Counted from the first letter of the stretch, positions 1-8,636 are shown. The stretch is DNA of 51,066 nucleotides from a virus (IMGVR_UViG_3300020121_000362:1-51066), one strand, 5' to 3'. Numbers and translations: made by a program. Notes: generated by a model from the sequence alone, not told the origin.

Positions 1-701
1 ACTCATCAGGCGGCTCAACCGCGACAAGCGGCGCGGGCGGTTCCGGAAATAACGGCGCCAACGCAGGCGGTCTAACTCGTGCCGGCATCACCGTCACTCG
101 CGTAGGCGCATCGCTGATCCATTCGTTGCTGTTTGCCTCAGCCTTTTCAGCGTCCGGGTACATCACTGCGACAGGCTCTGCTAACGAGTTCTACGGCGGA
201 GCAGGCGGCCCCGGAGGCGGCGGCGGAGGTGGCGACGGCTCTGCCGGAGGCGGAGGCGGAGGCGGAGGCGCGGGAGCGCTCGGAATTTATTTTGCAGCAC
301 GAACTTTGGTAGTTACCGGCGCCGCTGCTGGAGTCATTCAAGCTAAAGGTGGCGCTGGCGGTAACGGCGGCACCCCTGCTGCCGGCAACAGAGGCGGCGG
401 TGGCGGTGGCAGCGGTGGCGGTGGCGGTTTCGTGTGTTGCATCTTTGGAACGGTTACGGGAACCGTCACCGGAGGCGTGTCGACCGACGGCGGCGACGGC
501 GGCAACGGTGGAAACGCAACAGGCAACGGAGTCGGCGGCAACGGCGGCGGCGGAGCTGCCGGCGGTCACGTCTACGTCGCGAACCTAAGCGCAAACACTC
601 AATCAACCGCAACGGGAACTACAGGTACTGCGGGCGGTGCGGCATCCGGAACCACCGGAGGCACCGGTCAAACAGGCGAACAGATCCGAGTGAATCTGTA
701 G
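1..701 (+). CDS. Glycine-rich fibre-like protein, C-terminal part (5' end outside window)
   Basis: The frame is open from the first bases of the window to the stop at 699-701, so only the C-terminal ~233 residues are seen; a TTG at 126 is an internal codon, not a necessary start. The visible part is dominated by runs of Gly with Ala, Asn and Ser (for example GGDGGNGGN), interrupted by short beta-like strands such as HVYVANLSAN, and ends EQIRVNL. Such Gly-rich sandwich-like segments occur in phage tail-fibre tips and other surface adhesins; the role here is inferred from composition alone. It converges on the glycosyltransferase gene that ends at 709. Confidence 0.6.
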   Translation, partial: SSGGSTATSGAGGSGNNGANAGGLTRAGITVTRVGASLIHSLLFASAFSASGYITATGSANEFYGGAGGPGGGGGGGDGSAGGGGGGGGAGALGIYFAARTLVVTGAAAGVIQAKGGAGGNGGTPAAGNRGGGGGGSGGGGGFVCCIFGTVTGTVTGGVSTDGGDGGNGGNATGNGVGGNGGGGAAGGHVYVANLSANTQSTATGTTGTAGGAASGTTGGTGQTGEQIRVNL

Positions 702-708
702 CCTCAAG

Positions 709-2835
709 CTACTTCATCCACCTGATCTTTTTCGGATCGATCTCACACCAGTGCGACTCGCGCTCTTCGGCGCCGTAGGTGATGATCAGGTTCTCGCCAT
801 ATAACACGGCACCGGCTGCGTACTCGACGCCCTGGTGGTGAAACGTAAAAGCGCGAGATACGCGCGTCGGGAGCATCGTCGTTCCGTCTAGCTCAATAAA
901 CCTGTGTAAGTAGACGTTGTCGTTCTCGCGATGAGCAACCTCATGGATCGACATGAGCCAGGTTCCATCCGGCATCGCCACCGGCGCCGTGCCGCCCCTG
1001 TAACGTGCCATCCGAAAGGGCATCGTCTCTTTGACTTTCACCCGCCACCGCTTCATCGAGCTCGCATCCACCTCGAGCACGGTGAAAGGCTCGTAGCCGT
1101 AGATGAGAAATAACCTCCCCCCGAGCGACCAAGGAAGCCAATTCTTCTCGTACTCTTGCGTCCCTTCATATTCGATCTCGTCAATGTAACCAAGCGAGAG
1201 ATCTTCTTTTAGCGATCCGATCACGACGCGCGACTTGTCGCCGCCGGACGGCGTCTGACACGTCGTTGCTGTGAACCAAACCTTGCCCTCGTGCACGTGC
1301 CAGCGTTGATCTTCGAGCCCCCAGATGCCGGGAGATCCATCACCACGCTTCATGTTCCTAGGCCAGTCTGACGGACAGCGCGCGTTCGAGAGACGCCATT
1401 CGACTTCTTCTATGCCGTCCGGTGACCATCGCCCCCAGACGTTCTCGGTCCGGATAACTTGATCCTTGTGCCTCGCGACGAACCAACGCCCGCGCTCGTG
1501 GTCGTAGTTCACGAGACGGACGTTGACGAAAAGCTCATCGCCCACTCGGACGATGGTGGGCGACGACGTGAGGTATTCGACGAATTGACCGCTCTTAGCC
1601 GGAACGTTGCTGCCACTCTCGTCAAACGTCCGAAGCTCTTTCGGCACATCAAATCGTCCGCGCCGAACGACGGCTCCGTACTCTTGCGGCAAATAGAAGA
1701 GAAGATTCCGAGCGGAGTTCTCGTAACTCGTCCAAGATAGTCGATTCGTTCGAAGTATGCTCTCACAGGCTTCGTGCCCCTCGTCCGTTCTGCCTAGGTA
1801 GTAGGCCGTGATGCTGACTTCCTCGATAGCTTGAGCACGGATGCTCTCTTCAACGAAGAGATCCTGGGCCGTCGTCTCGCCGAGCGTCTCGATCGCCGTC
1901 TTGGCAAACCCGTAAGCGGCTCGGTTCTTACCGAGCCCTCGAAGGTGCCGCGCAACCTCGACGAACGGTTCGCCGCGCGTTCCGCTCTTTTCAGCAGCGT
2001 CGATCAAGCGCATGAGACCCTCTTCGGGTTTACCAACCCCCATCAGAGATTTCCCGAGCATGAGCTCGGCGTACCACCGCTCGCCTTCCCATCCGCCGGC
2101 AGCTTGACGCATGTCGAAGTACTTGACGGCCATGTAGTAGTAAGTCTGCGCGAGGTAATACATCGCGCGCACGTTCATCGGATCTTCCGCGAGCCGACGT
2201 CGAAGCAGTCGCGCATCCCGTTCATACTTGTCGCCCTTGCTCCCGCCGTCGTCACGATCGTCGATCCAGAGCGAGAAGAGCTCGGACGCTGGCGCACGAT
2301 CCGGATTCGGCGCCCAGTACTCGTGCGTGGGCTCGCACGAGACCCAGTTGAAGTCCATACGCCCGAGCCGTGTGTTCGGGTAAGCAAGCGCGCCTTGCTT
2401 TTGGATGAGCCGGTAGTGCGCGTCCCTGAGCATCGATTTCTCGAACGTTTTCTCGGCGACGAGCACCATGTCGGCATCGAGAAAAAGTAAGTAGGTGTTC
2501 TCAGGCTCCCACTCTTTTTGCCCGTGCACCCAAACCTTTGCCGCTTTCGACGCCCACGTACGCGCTGTGCCGAAGTCGAACTCGTCGTAAGGCCAACGAA
2601 ATACCTTCTTCCCGTTCTTCTTTGCCGGCGGACACATTCCGCGTTCGATGAAGAAAGGTTTCTTAGCTGCCTTCGTCGCTTCCTCGATGATTTTCGTCGT
2701 TCCGTCGGAGCTCCCAGTGTCCGAAACGACGACGGCGTCGACGAACGGCAGCGCCGATTCGAGACAGCGGCCAATGACCTTCGCCTCGTTCTTCACAATC
2801 ATGTTAAGGACGATGCGCGGGGCTTCCTCTTTCAC
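709..2835 (-). CDS. Glycosyltransferase family 2 with TPR region and C-terminal propeller-like domain
   Basis: About 708 residues. I chose GTG at 2835 because it overlaps the TGA of the upstream gene (GTGA) and is followed at once by the family start (IVLNMIVKNEAKVIGRCLES). The N-terminal ~250 residues are a GT-A fold: VVVSDTGSSDGT nucleotide-sugar loop and LFLDADMVL with the DxD-type metal site. Then come helical repeats resembling TPRs (MNVRAMYYLAQTYYYM). The last ~330 residues (GTAPVAMPDGTWLMSIHEV, YAAGAVLYGENLIITYG) resemble a five-bladed beta-propeller of the GH130 or mannosyltransferase type. It is the last gene of a four-gene minus-strand cassette. Likely role: glycosylation of a virion or host surface component. 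A 946-residue reading frame exists, but its N-terminal part is only the antisense-frame shadow of the next gene. Confidence 0.8.
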   Translation of the reverse strand: MKEEAPRIVLNMIVKNEAKVIGRCLESALPFVDAVVVSDTGSSDGTTKIIEEATKAAKKPFFIERGMCPPAKKNGKKVFRWPYDEFDFGTARTWASKAAKVWVHGQKEWEPENTYLLFLDADMVLVAEKTFEKSMLRDAHYRLIQKQGALAYPNTRLGRMDFNWVSCEPTHEYWAPNPDRAPASELFSLWIDDRDDGGSKGDKYERDARLLRRRLAEDPMNVRAMYYLAQTYYYMAVKYFDMRQAAGGWEGERWYAELMLGKSLMGVGKPEEGLMRLIDAAEKSGTRGEPFVEVARHLRGLGKNRAAYGFAKTAIETLGETTAQDLFVEESIRAQAIEEVSITAYYLGRTDEGHEACESILRTNRLSWTSYENSARNLLFYLPQEYGAVVRRGRFDVPKELRTFDESGSNVPAKSGQFVEYLTSSPTIVRVGDELFVNVRLVNYDHERGRWFVARHKDQVIRTENVWGRWSPDGIEEVEWRLSNARCPSDWPRNMKRGDGSPGIWGLEDQRWHVHEGKVWFTATTCQTPSGGDKSRVVIGSLKEDLSLGYIDEIEYEGTQEYEKNWLPWSLGGRLFLIYGYEPFTVLEVDASSMKRWRVKVKETMPFRMARYRGGTAPVAMPDGTWLMSIHEVAHRENDNVYLHRFIELDGTTMLPTRVSRAFTFHHQGVEYAAGAVLYGENLIITYGAEERESHWCEIDPKKIRWMK

Positions 2836-4091
2836 AGCGTAAAGCCTCGCTCGAAGTCTTCGACCGAAACGAGCCCAAGAAGCTCCGACCGACGTGCGAC
2901 GAGATCTTGCCAGGTGAGATCGAAGAAACCGGGGGGCGGCTCCTTTGGCAAATAGGCACCGCTCTGCACCGGCAAAACGGCGCAACCGTAGTCGTTGTCG
3001 ACTGTAATCACACGCGGCCACATCGACCGGATCGCGGCCACGGCCTTCCAAACGTCTCCCGTCCAGATGCTTTGCATCATGGGGACGATCTGCATCGCCT
3101 CTTCGGAAGGATTTGCGTCGTGAAGAACAATGACGCCTCCAGGAACGAGCACACTGAGCGCGCGGCGCACTTCTTCGTAAACGACAGCCGCTCGGTGATC
3201 GGAGTCGATAAAGATCAAATCGAAACCCGGTTGCGGGTAGATCCCCAGGTCGAAAAAGTCCGAGCTCTTCATCGAGATGAACACGTTCGTGTGTTTCGCT
3301 GCCGCCCACTGCGGCGCGGGATCCACGCCCCACTTGGCTGGAACGTTGACTCTCGCAAGGCACTCGCCGTTCGCGCAACCGATTTCTAGGTAACGCTTGG
3401 CGCTCTGCTTGCTGGCGATTCGATTCAAAATATCCCAACGCATGACTGGACCTCGTAGTGAGCCGCCGTTGAACGGCTCGGTAAATGTTTCCGCACCAGG
3501 GGGGCCGCCCCACTTCCGGCAAAAGTAGTCGAGGTTTCGCTCCAACCAAGCGTGCTCTGGATTCGAGCCAATCGCACGACTCGTCGACCAGCTAAGGTGC
3601 TCGACCTTGGAAGAGATTTCGACTCGAGCGACTCCGGCTCGCTTGAGCCGCACGTCGTAATCACAGTCTTCGTAGTAGGCCGGGAAAAATTCCTCGTCGT
3701 AGAAGCCCACCTTCTCCGTACAGAGCGGAGTTTGACCAAAGAGCGCCCAACCGAGACCGTTGACGACACCGAAGTCGCCCGTACCGAGGAGCCTCACGAT
3801 CTCTTCGAACGCGCCTGGGCTCAGCACGACGTCATCGTTCGAGATGACGACAGCCTCACCTCGCTCGTACGCGTATCTCAAGATCCTGTTCCAGCTCGCG
3901 GCTACGCCGATGTTTCGCCCCGGGCGCTGGATCAATAACTTCTCCGGAAGTCGACCGTCCTTGAGCGGAAGGTATTCGCCGCCGTTGTCGATGATGAAAT
4001 ACTCGGTCGGGCGCACCGTGCCCTGCTCGGCGGAAGCGATGAGCTTCTCGAGCAGATCGTACCTGTTGAGCGTCGGGATACCCAGGATCAT
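2832..4091 (-). CDS. Bifunctional glycosyltransferase (GT2) / SAM-dependent methyltransferase
   Basis: About 419 residues. Start ATG at 4091 overlaps the upstream stop as TGATG; it opens directly into MILGIPTLNRYDLLEKLIAS, the canonical GT2 start. The N-terminal ~200 residues carry the GT2 signatures YFIIDNGGEY and VVISNDDVVLSPGAF (DDxV as the DxD equivalent), and YEDCDYDVRLKRAG. The C-terminal half is a class I methyltransferase of the Methyltransf_24 type: RYLEIGCANGECLARV (motif I), FDLIFIDSDHRAAVVYEEV and LVPGGVIVLHDAN. Probably adds and methylates a sugar; the acceptor is unknown. Translationally coupled to both neighbours. Confidence 0.8.
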   Translation of the reverse strand: MILGIPTLNRYDLLEKLIASAEQGTVRPTEYFIIDNGGEYLPLKDGRLPEKLLIQRPGRNIGVAASWNRILRYAYERGEAVVISNDDVVLSPGAFEEIVRLLGTGDFGVVNGLGWALFGQTPLCTEKVGFYDEEFFPAYYEDCDYDVRLKRAGVARVEISSKVEHLSWSTSRAIGSNPEHAWLERNLDYFCRKWGGPPGAETFTEPFNGGSLRGPVMRWDILNRIASKQSAKRYLEIGCANGECLARVNVPAKWGVDPAPQWAAAKHTNVFISMKSSDFFDLGIYPQPGFDLIFIDSDHRAAVVYEEVRRALSVLVPGGVIVLHDANPSEEAMQIVPMMQSIWTGDVWKAVAAIRSMWPRVITVDNDYGCAVLPVQSGAYLPKEPPPGFFDLTWQDLVARRSELLGLVSVEDFERGFTL

Positions 4092-4678
4092 CAGAGCTTC
4101 CGAAGAGCGAGCGCATTGATACGCCGATGCACGACTTCGAAACGGTTTCCGGCGACCGAGCTCCATTCAGAAAACATCGGACTCCCTAGACCAATGTCCT
4201 CGATCACGTAGAACCCGCCCTGGACGACCTTGTCCTGAAAATTCACGAGCGTCGCAAGTTGCGCTTGCCAAGCGTGCAGACCGTCATCGATGACAAGATC
4301 GAATGCTCGCTCCCTGAAAGCGAAGAAGAGCGCAACGGCCATCCCGTCGGTTGAATCGCAAATCCCGGTCTCGATCCTGTCTTCTTGAAACTGCGTGTCC
4401 GGTTGAACGTCCAGCCCGAGCACGGTGGCCTTGCGGCAAAAGTCACGAAACGCTCGAAGACTCCCGCCGGGGCGGTACCCGGGGTCGCAGTACGACACCA
4501 TCGAGCTCGGAGCGCCAGGTATGAGCGTGCCGATCCCGATCTCGCAAATGCGCGCCGGTCGGTCTCGCATCGAGGCGAGAATGTCTTCGTACATCCCGAC
4601 GTACTCGTTCCGAACTTTGTCGGTACCGTACTTCGTAAAAAGCAAAGACAAGGCGGTCGTAGGCTCAGCCAAGGTCAT
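4091..4678 (-). CDS. SAM-dependent methyltransferase, macrocin-O-methyltransferase-like
   Basis: 195 residues, start ATG at 4678 in an ATGA overlap with the regulator gene. Visible family marks are LFTKYGTDK near the N terminus, ICEIGIGTLIPGA (motif I with the G-x-G), VLGLDVQPDTQFQ, FDLVIDDGLHAWQAQLATL and GGFYVIEDIG. The YGTDK opening and the IDDG..H motif are typical of methyltransferases that act on sugars in antibiotic and polysaccharide pathways. With the two glycosyltransferases downstream it makes a small glycan-decoration cassette. Confidence 0.75.
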   Translation of the reverse strand: MTLAEPTTALSLLFTKYGTDKVRNEYVGMYEDILASMRDRPARICEIGIGTLIPGAPSSMVSYCDPGYRPGGSLRAFRDFCRKATVLGLDVQPDTQFQEDRIETGICDSTDGMAVALFFAFRERAFDLVIDDGLHAWQAQLATLVNFQDKVVQGGFYVIEDIGLGSPMFSEWSSVAGNRFEVVHRRINALALRKL

Positions 4679-4860
4679 GGCTCACGTTCTCCAATCCAGC
4701 TTCGGATCGCGTCGGCAACACCTTCGGCGAGTGACTTTCGTCCCTCCACGCAGCGCATTCGAAGCTTGGTCGCGAGATCGGCAGGGATCCGAACGTGAAT
4801 GCGCTCTAGCCCCTCGTCCGCGGGTGGCGGCTTCTTCTGCTCTTTGCGACGCGACGCCAT
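4675..4860 (-). CDS. Ribbon-helix-helix type DNA-binding protein
   Basis: 61 residues starting at ATG 4860 (MASRRKEQKKPPPADEG). The core GLERIHVRIPADLATKLRMR has the RHH pattern of a short beta strand (IHVRIP) followed by two helices. A longer in-frame start upstream would extend the protein through the intergenic promoter and was rejected. It heads the glycosyltransferase/methyltransferase cassette and faces the SGNH gene, so it probably controls the divergent intergenic region, where a 12-bp perfect palindrome lies (4941-4952). Target and ligand are unknown. Confidence 0.65.
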   Translation of the reverse strand: MASRRKEQKKPPPADEGLERIHVRIPADLATKLRMRCVEGRKSLAEGVADAIRSWIGEREP

Positions 4861-4957
4861 CGTGCCTCTGGCACTATGGCACAAAGACGCCAGCGCCAGC
4901 AACACCTGTAAGATCAGCGATATCGCAGGTTTTTCACGGTCGAGTATACTCGAAGAT
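4861..4957. promoter_or_regulatory. Divergent intergenic region with palindromic operator candidate
   Basis: 97 bp between the divergent RHH and SGNH genes. It contains a perfect 12-bp palindrome, CGAGTATACTCG (4941-4952), whose centre reads TATACT, a good -10 element for the rightward gene seven bases before its GTG. No convincing -35 box was found at 17 bp. Two GGCAC copies (4869-4881) lie nearer the RHH start. Inference: the RHH protein binds the palindrome and blocks the rightward promoter. Confidence 0.45.
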
Positions 4958-5497
4958 GTGAAACGCCCATGGAAAGCCGTCGCAATCGGTAGCGCTGTGC
5001 TCGGGGCGATCGGGATCGGAGTGCTCGCAAGACGAAAGCCCGCGCCGCCTAAGCGCGTGGCACTCATCGGCGACTCCTACGCTGTCGGGCTCGGGCCCGA
5101 GCTCGACAAGCTCATTCCCGACTTTCGCGCAGAGGGGCACGTGGGCACGACCACCTGGCAGTGGGCTAACCACAACGACGAGTGCGGCACGTGCGGCGAC
5201 TGGCTCACGGCGTTCAAGCCAAACATCGTCCTAGTGAGCCTTGGCGTGAACGACGGAACAGCGCCGAACCTAGGGCACTACCAAACCATCGTGCGCGGGC
5301 TTCAAGGGATCGGCGCGCGTGTCATATGGATCGAGCCGCCAGCAGCGGTGAGCGCTCCTGCCGCGCGCAGAGCCATCGCCTCGCTCGGCGTACAAACGGT
5401 GCCGGCGACGACGACCCCGCTCGCGTCCGACGGACTACACCCGAAAAGCTACGGGCCATGGAGCCAGGAAATAGCCGGTGTGGTGCGCAATGCCTGA
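4958..5497 (+). CDS. Membrane-anchored SGNH/GDSL hydrolase
   Basis: About 179 residues from GTG at 4958 (VKRPWKAVAIGSAVLG); the longer frame to 4799 is antisense to the RHH gene. An N-terminal hydrophobic segment (AVAIGSAVLGAIGIGVLA) predicts a membrane anchor or signal anchor. The four SGNH blocks are present: GDSYAVGLG (catalytic Ser), GTTTWQWAN (block II Gly), VSLGVNDGT (block III Asn) and SDGLHPKSYG (catalytic Asp and His). It likely removes acyl groups from glycans or peptidoglycan. Overlaps the lysozyme gene by eight bases, which supports a shared cell-wall role. Confidence 0.8.
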   Translation: MKRPWKAVAIGSAVLGAIGIGVLARRKPAPPKRVALIGDSYAVGLGPELDKLIPDFRAEGHVGTTTWQWANHNDECGTCGDWLTAFKPNIVLVSLGVNDGTAPNLGHYQTIVRGLQGIGARVIWIEPPAAVSAPAARRAIASLGVQTVPATTTPLASDGLHPKSYGPWSQEIAGVVRNA

Positions 5498-6143
5498 CTC
5501 CTGCGCGCTCAACGTCGCCTGCACGCCGAACGCATCGGTTGCGTACAACTACTTCATCGGCAAGGGCCTGCGCGACTATCAGGCCGCAGCCGTAGTCGGA
5601 AACCTCCAACAGGAATCATTTCCGGAGATCAACACGCGGCTTGAGGTGCTCGAAAAGAAGAACCAGAAGATGAGCCGCGGCATCGCCATGTGGCAGCCGA
5701 CTCGTTGGCAGAACCTTCTCACGTTCGCCGGCACGCGAGATCCGTGGGCACTTGGAACCCAACTCGACTTTCTCTGGTACGAGCTCGAATCCTCCTCGAT
5801 GCTCGCGGCGCTTCAGGCGTCGCCGTCGCTCGAAGACGCGGTTTTGATGTTCCAAAACCAATTCGAGCGACCGGATCCGGTATGGGCTGCAACCGATCGG
5901 CGCATTTGCTACGCGAGGAACGCGCTTCAGTTTTGCGCGCTCGTCACGCCGCCCGAACCGGCGTCTAAACGTGGCGGCGTCGTTGTCGCCACCGTGGGCG
6001 TCTTAGCGTTCGTCACTGCCGCAGGCTATGGCGCGTACAAGTTACTCTCTCGCACGCCTCGCCCGATCCCGCGACGGTTACCTCCAGAACCCGAGCCTGA
6101 ACCTGTCTACTACCCACCGCCGAACCCGATGAGGCGATTTTGA
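5490..6143 (+). CDS. Tail-type lysozyme (Phage_lysozyme2-like) with C-terminal membrane segment
   Basis: 217 residues from ATG 5490 (MPDSCALNVACTPN). The first ~150 residues match the phage tail lysozyme fold: NYFIGKGLRDYQAAAVVGNL, QQES with the likely catalytic Glu, GIAMWQPTRW, QLDFLWYEL and ALMFQNQFERP-like helices ending DRRICYARNAL. Unusually for this family it continues into a clear transmembrane helix (VVVATVGVLAFVTAAGYGAY) and a Pro-rich tail (PEPEPEPVYYPPP). Predicted role: local peptidoglycan cleavage from a membrane-tethered position during entry or assembly. Overlaps the next gene as TTGA. Confidence 0.8.
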   Translation: MPDSCALNVACTPNASVAYNYFIGKGLRDYQAAAVVGNLQQESFPEINTRLEVLEKKNQKMSRGIAMWQPTRWQNLLTFAGTRDPWALGTQLDFLWYELESSSMLAALQASPSLEDAVLMFQNQFERPDPVWAATDRRICYARNALQFCALVTPPEPASKRGGVVVATVGVLAFVTAAGYGAYKLLSRTPRPIPRRLPPEPEPEPVYYPPPNPMRRF

Positions 6144-6535
6144 AACCGCTCGCTTGGGCAATGATCGCCGGAGCGGCGACGGCGATCGGACTCAGTCTCG
6201 TCACACGAAAAGCAAAGGCGCAAACAATGCCGGCACCTGGATTCGATCCGACGAAAACCTACGGAGAGACCACACTAGTCCCCCTCGCGGTCCCGAGCGG
6301 CTGGCGCCGTGCGACGGGCACAGAGGTCGCGACGCTCCCCGAGCTAGGCGTCGCTGCGAACGCGCTCCGCAACACGCCAGGCTTCACGAGCATGCAATAC
6401 GGCACGCTCTCGTCGTTCGTAGCGAGCGACGGAAACACGTACGCAACCTGGGTCGAGCAGCACTACCACGATCCTGGCGGCTCGATTAAGCCGTGGGGCT
6501 ACCACCACGGCGTCACAATCTTGGCGGCGACGTGA
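6140..6535 (+). CDS. Small membrane-anchored protein of unknown function
   Basis: 131 residues from TTG 6140 (overlapping TGA of the lysozyme gene); ATG 6161 is the alternative. Residues 3-23 form a hydrophobic anchor (LAWAMIAGAATAIGLSLV) followed by a basic stop-transfer RKAKAQ. The rest is soluble and contains FVASDGNTYATWVEQHYHDP. No family recognised. Same layout (short N-terminal anchor plus small outer domain) as the proteins at 4958 and 8633. Confidence 0.6.
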   Translation: MKPLAWAMIAGAATAIGLSLVTRKAKAQTMPAPGFDPTKTYGETTLVPLAVPSGWRRATGTEVATLPELGVAANALRNTPGFTSMQYGTLSSFVASDGNTYATWVEQHYHDPGGSIKPWGYHHGVTILAAT

Positions 6536-6768
6536 AACGTTATTTCATTTGGTGGGTGGAGCGCCCGGGTCAGCCGAACGGCGGACAGTGGTACGGTTGG
6601 CGTTATCTCACCGACTACGAAGCGTTTCAAGAGCAGCTCTCGATCAACACATCGACCCCTGACGTCTCGAAGCTCTACCGCTGGATTTGGGACGGCTCCG
6701 AATGGCAGTACGACGCTCGGCCCGACGGAGATCTAGTGACGAGCGGCGTACATTTCGCTTGGCTTTAA
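6532..6768 (+). CDS. Small Trp/Tyr-rich protein
   Basis: 78 residues from GTG 6532, overlapping the previous stop as GTGA. Rich in aromatic residues (RYFIWWVERPGQPNGGQWYG, LYRWIWDGSEWQYDA), a composition seen in small carbohydrate-binding or surface proteins. The motif WxxDGSEWQ recalls the 57-residue protein at 8463 (YTWNGTNMTWS), so the two may be related. Function unknown. Confidence 0.55.
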   Translation: MKRYFIWWVERPGQPNGGQWYGWRYLTDYEAFQEQLSINTSTPDVSKLYRWIWDGSEWQYDARPDGDLVTSGVHFAWL

Positions 6769-6787
6769 TGCGGAATTCACAGCACAT

Positions 6788-6816
6788 TTCAACCGACTCC
6801 GGAATGGTGATACGCT
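6788..6816 (+). promoter_or_regulatory. Sigma70-like promoter before the lectin gene
   Basis: TTCAAC (6788-6793), a 17-bp spacer and TACGCT (6811-6816). Only eight bases separate the -10 box from the ATG at 6825, so the transcript would start almost at the initiation codon (near-leaderless). No Shine-Dalgarno sequence is seen before this ATG, which fits. Confidence 0.45.
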
Positions 6817-6824
6817 CTTAGCCC

Positions 6825-8456
6825 ATGGACGTCGGCTTGGGCGGTAGCCCCACACGGAGGTTCGGTCCGTACCCGGGCACTCTCGGCTTCGTCGGCGCCC
6901 CCGCAGTGAAGTACGTGGGCGACAAGCTCTGGCCGAACCAGAGCCTTCACATCAACGAAGGTCTCAAATCTCGGAACGGTCGCGTCCGAGTCGTTCTTCA
7001 AAGCGACGGCAACTGCGTCCTCTATGGCGACAACCAACCGCTCTGGTGGACCGGCGCGCGCCCTGACGTAAAAATCGCCACGATGCAAGGGGACGGTAAC
7101 TTCGTCCTCAACCCTGGCGCCGTGTGGGCTTCCGATACATCGGGCCACCCTGGCGGCTACCTCTTCTTGCAAGACGACGCGAACCTCGTTCTCTATTGGC
7201 GTGTCGGCGGGAGCGCGCTCTGGTCGAGTCAGACTGCCGGCTTCAGTTACTACGGCGGCCCCGGGAAACCGATCACGCTCGACGACGTGCTAGAGGTTGC
7301 GAGCGATGTGGTGTCCGCCGCAGAGGTGGTGGTTTCGTTCGTTCCAGTCATCGGCACCGGCATCAACGCAGCCATCGCTGCCGGCGTCGCGCTCGCCAAG
7401 GGCGCGAACATCGACGACGCCTTCATCGAAGGAGCGAAGAACGCGCTCCCGGGCGGTCCCGTCGCAGCGCAGGCCCTCGACGCCGGCATCGCCGCAGTCA
7501 AAGCAATCGCACAAGGCAAAAGCATCGGCGACATTGGACTCGCCGCAGCACGCGAGGCAATCCCGAGCGACGTGGGAAAGAAGGCCTTCGACGTGGGCGT
7601 CGCACTCGCACACGGTCAGAACGTGCAGCAGGCGATCATCAGCGGCGCCGCAAGTCTCGCGGCGAACGCGCTTGCGCCCCTCGCGTTGCCAGACTCTTTG
7701 CAAAACATCGCCAAATCTCTCCCACCGGAGACGACTCGTGTCGCGACGGCGATCTTCAACCGGCCCGAGCTCCAAGGGAAGAGCGTCACGGAAATCGCCG
7801 CCGCAACGAAATCGGATCCGGCAACGGTCACGCAAGCCACCCAGGCCGTCGGATCTGCCTGGCAAGCGCTCGCATCGCTCACTCCCGCGCAGCAGAAAGC
7901 GCTCGCCGGCTGGGCTACGCTCTCGAAGCTCTCCCCCGATCAGCAAAAGGCGCTCGTCGCGCTCGCCAAAAAGAAGCCTCCGACCCTCCACGAGGCGAAG
8001 GCCGTGGCCGTGGCAGCCAAACCCAAACCCAAAACCAAGGCGCCGGTATTGGTCGCCTCGAACACGCCCAAGAAGCCCACAGGAGCCACCATGAAAGCGT
8101 TCGGACCTTACCCGAAGTCAACCGGAGCGGTCAGCGCCCCACCGCCACACGGCGGGCACCACGGCGGCGGAGGCCACCACGACGGCGGACACGGCGGAAG
8201 GGTCTTCCGTGGCGGCCGGCGCGTCCCCGGCTGGGGTTGGGGCGAGCAGTGGGCTACCGAGCTCGTCGTCACCGAGACCTGTCAGACGTGGAGCGATCCC
8301 GTCTCGATGCCGATTTCGATGCAGACAGCGGCGAAGGTCGCGGTCGGCGCTTCGGGCGGTCGCCCGACGACGCTCCGGGGCGACGACGGCAGGCTCTACC
8401 AACTCGAGCTCGTGAGAGGCGTCATCATCGCGCGTGTGTGCGTCGCGTCCGCTTGA
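6825..8456 (+). CDS. Bulb-type (mannose-binding) lectin domain protein with hydrophobic helical core
   Basis: 543 residues, ATG 6825. Residues ~25-140 form a B-lectin domain with three copies of the QxDxNxVxY mannose-binding motif: LQSDGNCVLY, MQGDGNFVLN and LQDDANLVLY. A long Ala/Gly/Val-rich helical region follows (IAAGVALAKGANIDDAFIEG and DVGVALAHGQNVQQAIISGA read as a repeated unit), then a Lys/Pro-rich linker and a Gly/His patch (GGHHGGGGHHDGGHGG). The C terminus (GRPTTLRGDDGRLYQLELV) is similar to that of the protein at 8633. Possibly a surface or spike protein binding host glycan and inserting in membrane; the function is inferred from the domain. Confidence 0.7.
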   Translation: MDVGLGGSPTRRFGPYPGTLGFVGAPAVKYVGDKLWPNQSLHINEGLKSRNGRVRVVLQSDGNCVLYGDNQPLWWTGARPDVKIATMQGDGNFVLNPGAVWASDTSGHPGGYLFLQDDANLVLYWRVGGSALWSSQTAGFSYYGGPGKPITLDDVLEVASDVVSAAEVVVSFVPVIGTGINAAIAAGVALAKGANIDDAFIEGAKNALPGGPVAAQALDAGIAAVKAIAQGKSIGDIGLAAAREAIPSDVGKKAFDVGVALAHGQNVQQAIISGAASLAANALAPLALPDSLQNIAKSLPPETTRVATAIFNRPELQGKSVTEIAAATKSDPATVTQATQAVGSAWQALASLTPAQQKALAGWATLSKLSPDQQKALVALAKKKPPTLHEAKAVAVAAKPKPKTKAPVLVASNTPKKPTGATMKAFGPYPKSTGAVSAPPPHGGHHGGGGHHDGGHGGRVFRGGRRVPGWGWGEQWATELVVTETCQTWSDPVSMPISMQTAAKVAVGASGGRPTTLRGDDGRLYQLELVRGVIIARVCVASA

Positions 8457-8462
8457 GGACGC

Positions 8463-8636
8463 ATGCTCTACTACGTGTACGGGCTAATCGACGGCGAGTG
8501 GCAGCCGATAGACGGAAAATGGCTTGAGCTCGGCGAGTCGCAAATATCGACGAGCCTCGCTTACCAAAGAGGCGCCAAAACGGTCGGCATGTACACCTGG
8601 AACGGCACTAACATGACGTGGAGCACAGGCATATGA
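8463..8636 (+). CDS. 57-residue aromatic-rich protein
   Basis: Short gene starting MLYYVYGLIDGEWQP at ATG 8463, seven bases after the lectin stop, ending TWSTGI with TGA at 8634-8636 that overlaps the next ATG (ATGA). Regular Trp/Tyr spacing (GEWQPIDGKWLEL, MYTWNGTNMTW) recalls the protein at 6532. Its tight packing between two coupled genes supports it as real. Confidence 0.55.
   Translation: MLYYVYGLIDGEWQPIDGKWLELGESQISTSLAYQRGAKTVGMYTWNGTNMTWSTGI

Noticed and set aside
698-713. Bidirectional terminator between the fibre-like and glycosyltransferase genes
   Set aside because: GTAGC/GCTAC gives only a five-base stem with no T-run; too weak to call.
147-778. Several overlapping ORFs on both strands in the Gly-rich region
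   Set aside because: They are shadows of the GGN-rich gene; repetitive GGC/GGA codons leave all frames open. Only the plus frame reading Gly-rich protein to 701 is natural.
2836-3549. N-terminal extension of the glycosyltransferase gene ending at 709
   Set aside because: It lies within the bifunctional GT2/methyltransferase gene in another frame and is Arg-rich without domain features. GTG 2835 has the coupling overlap.
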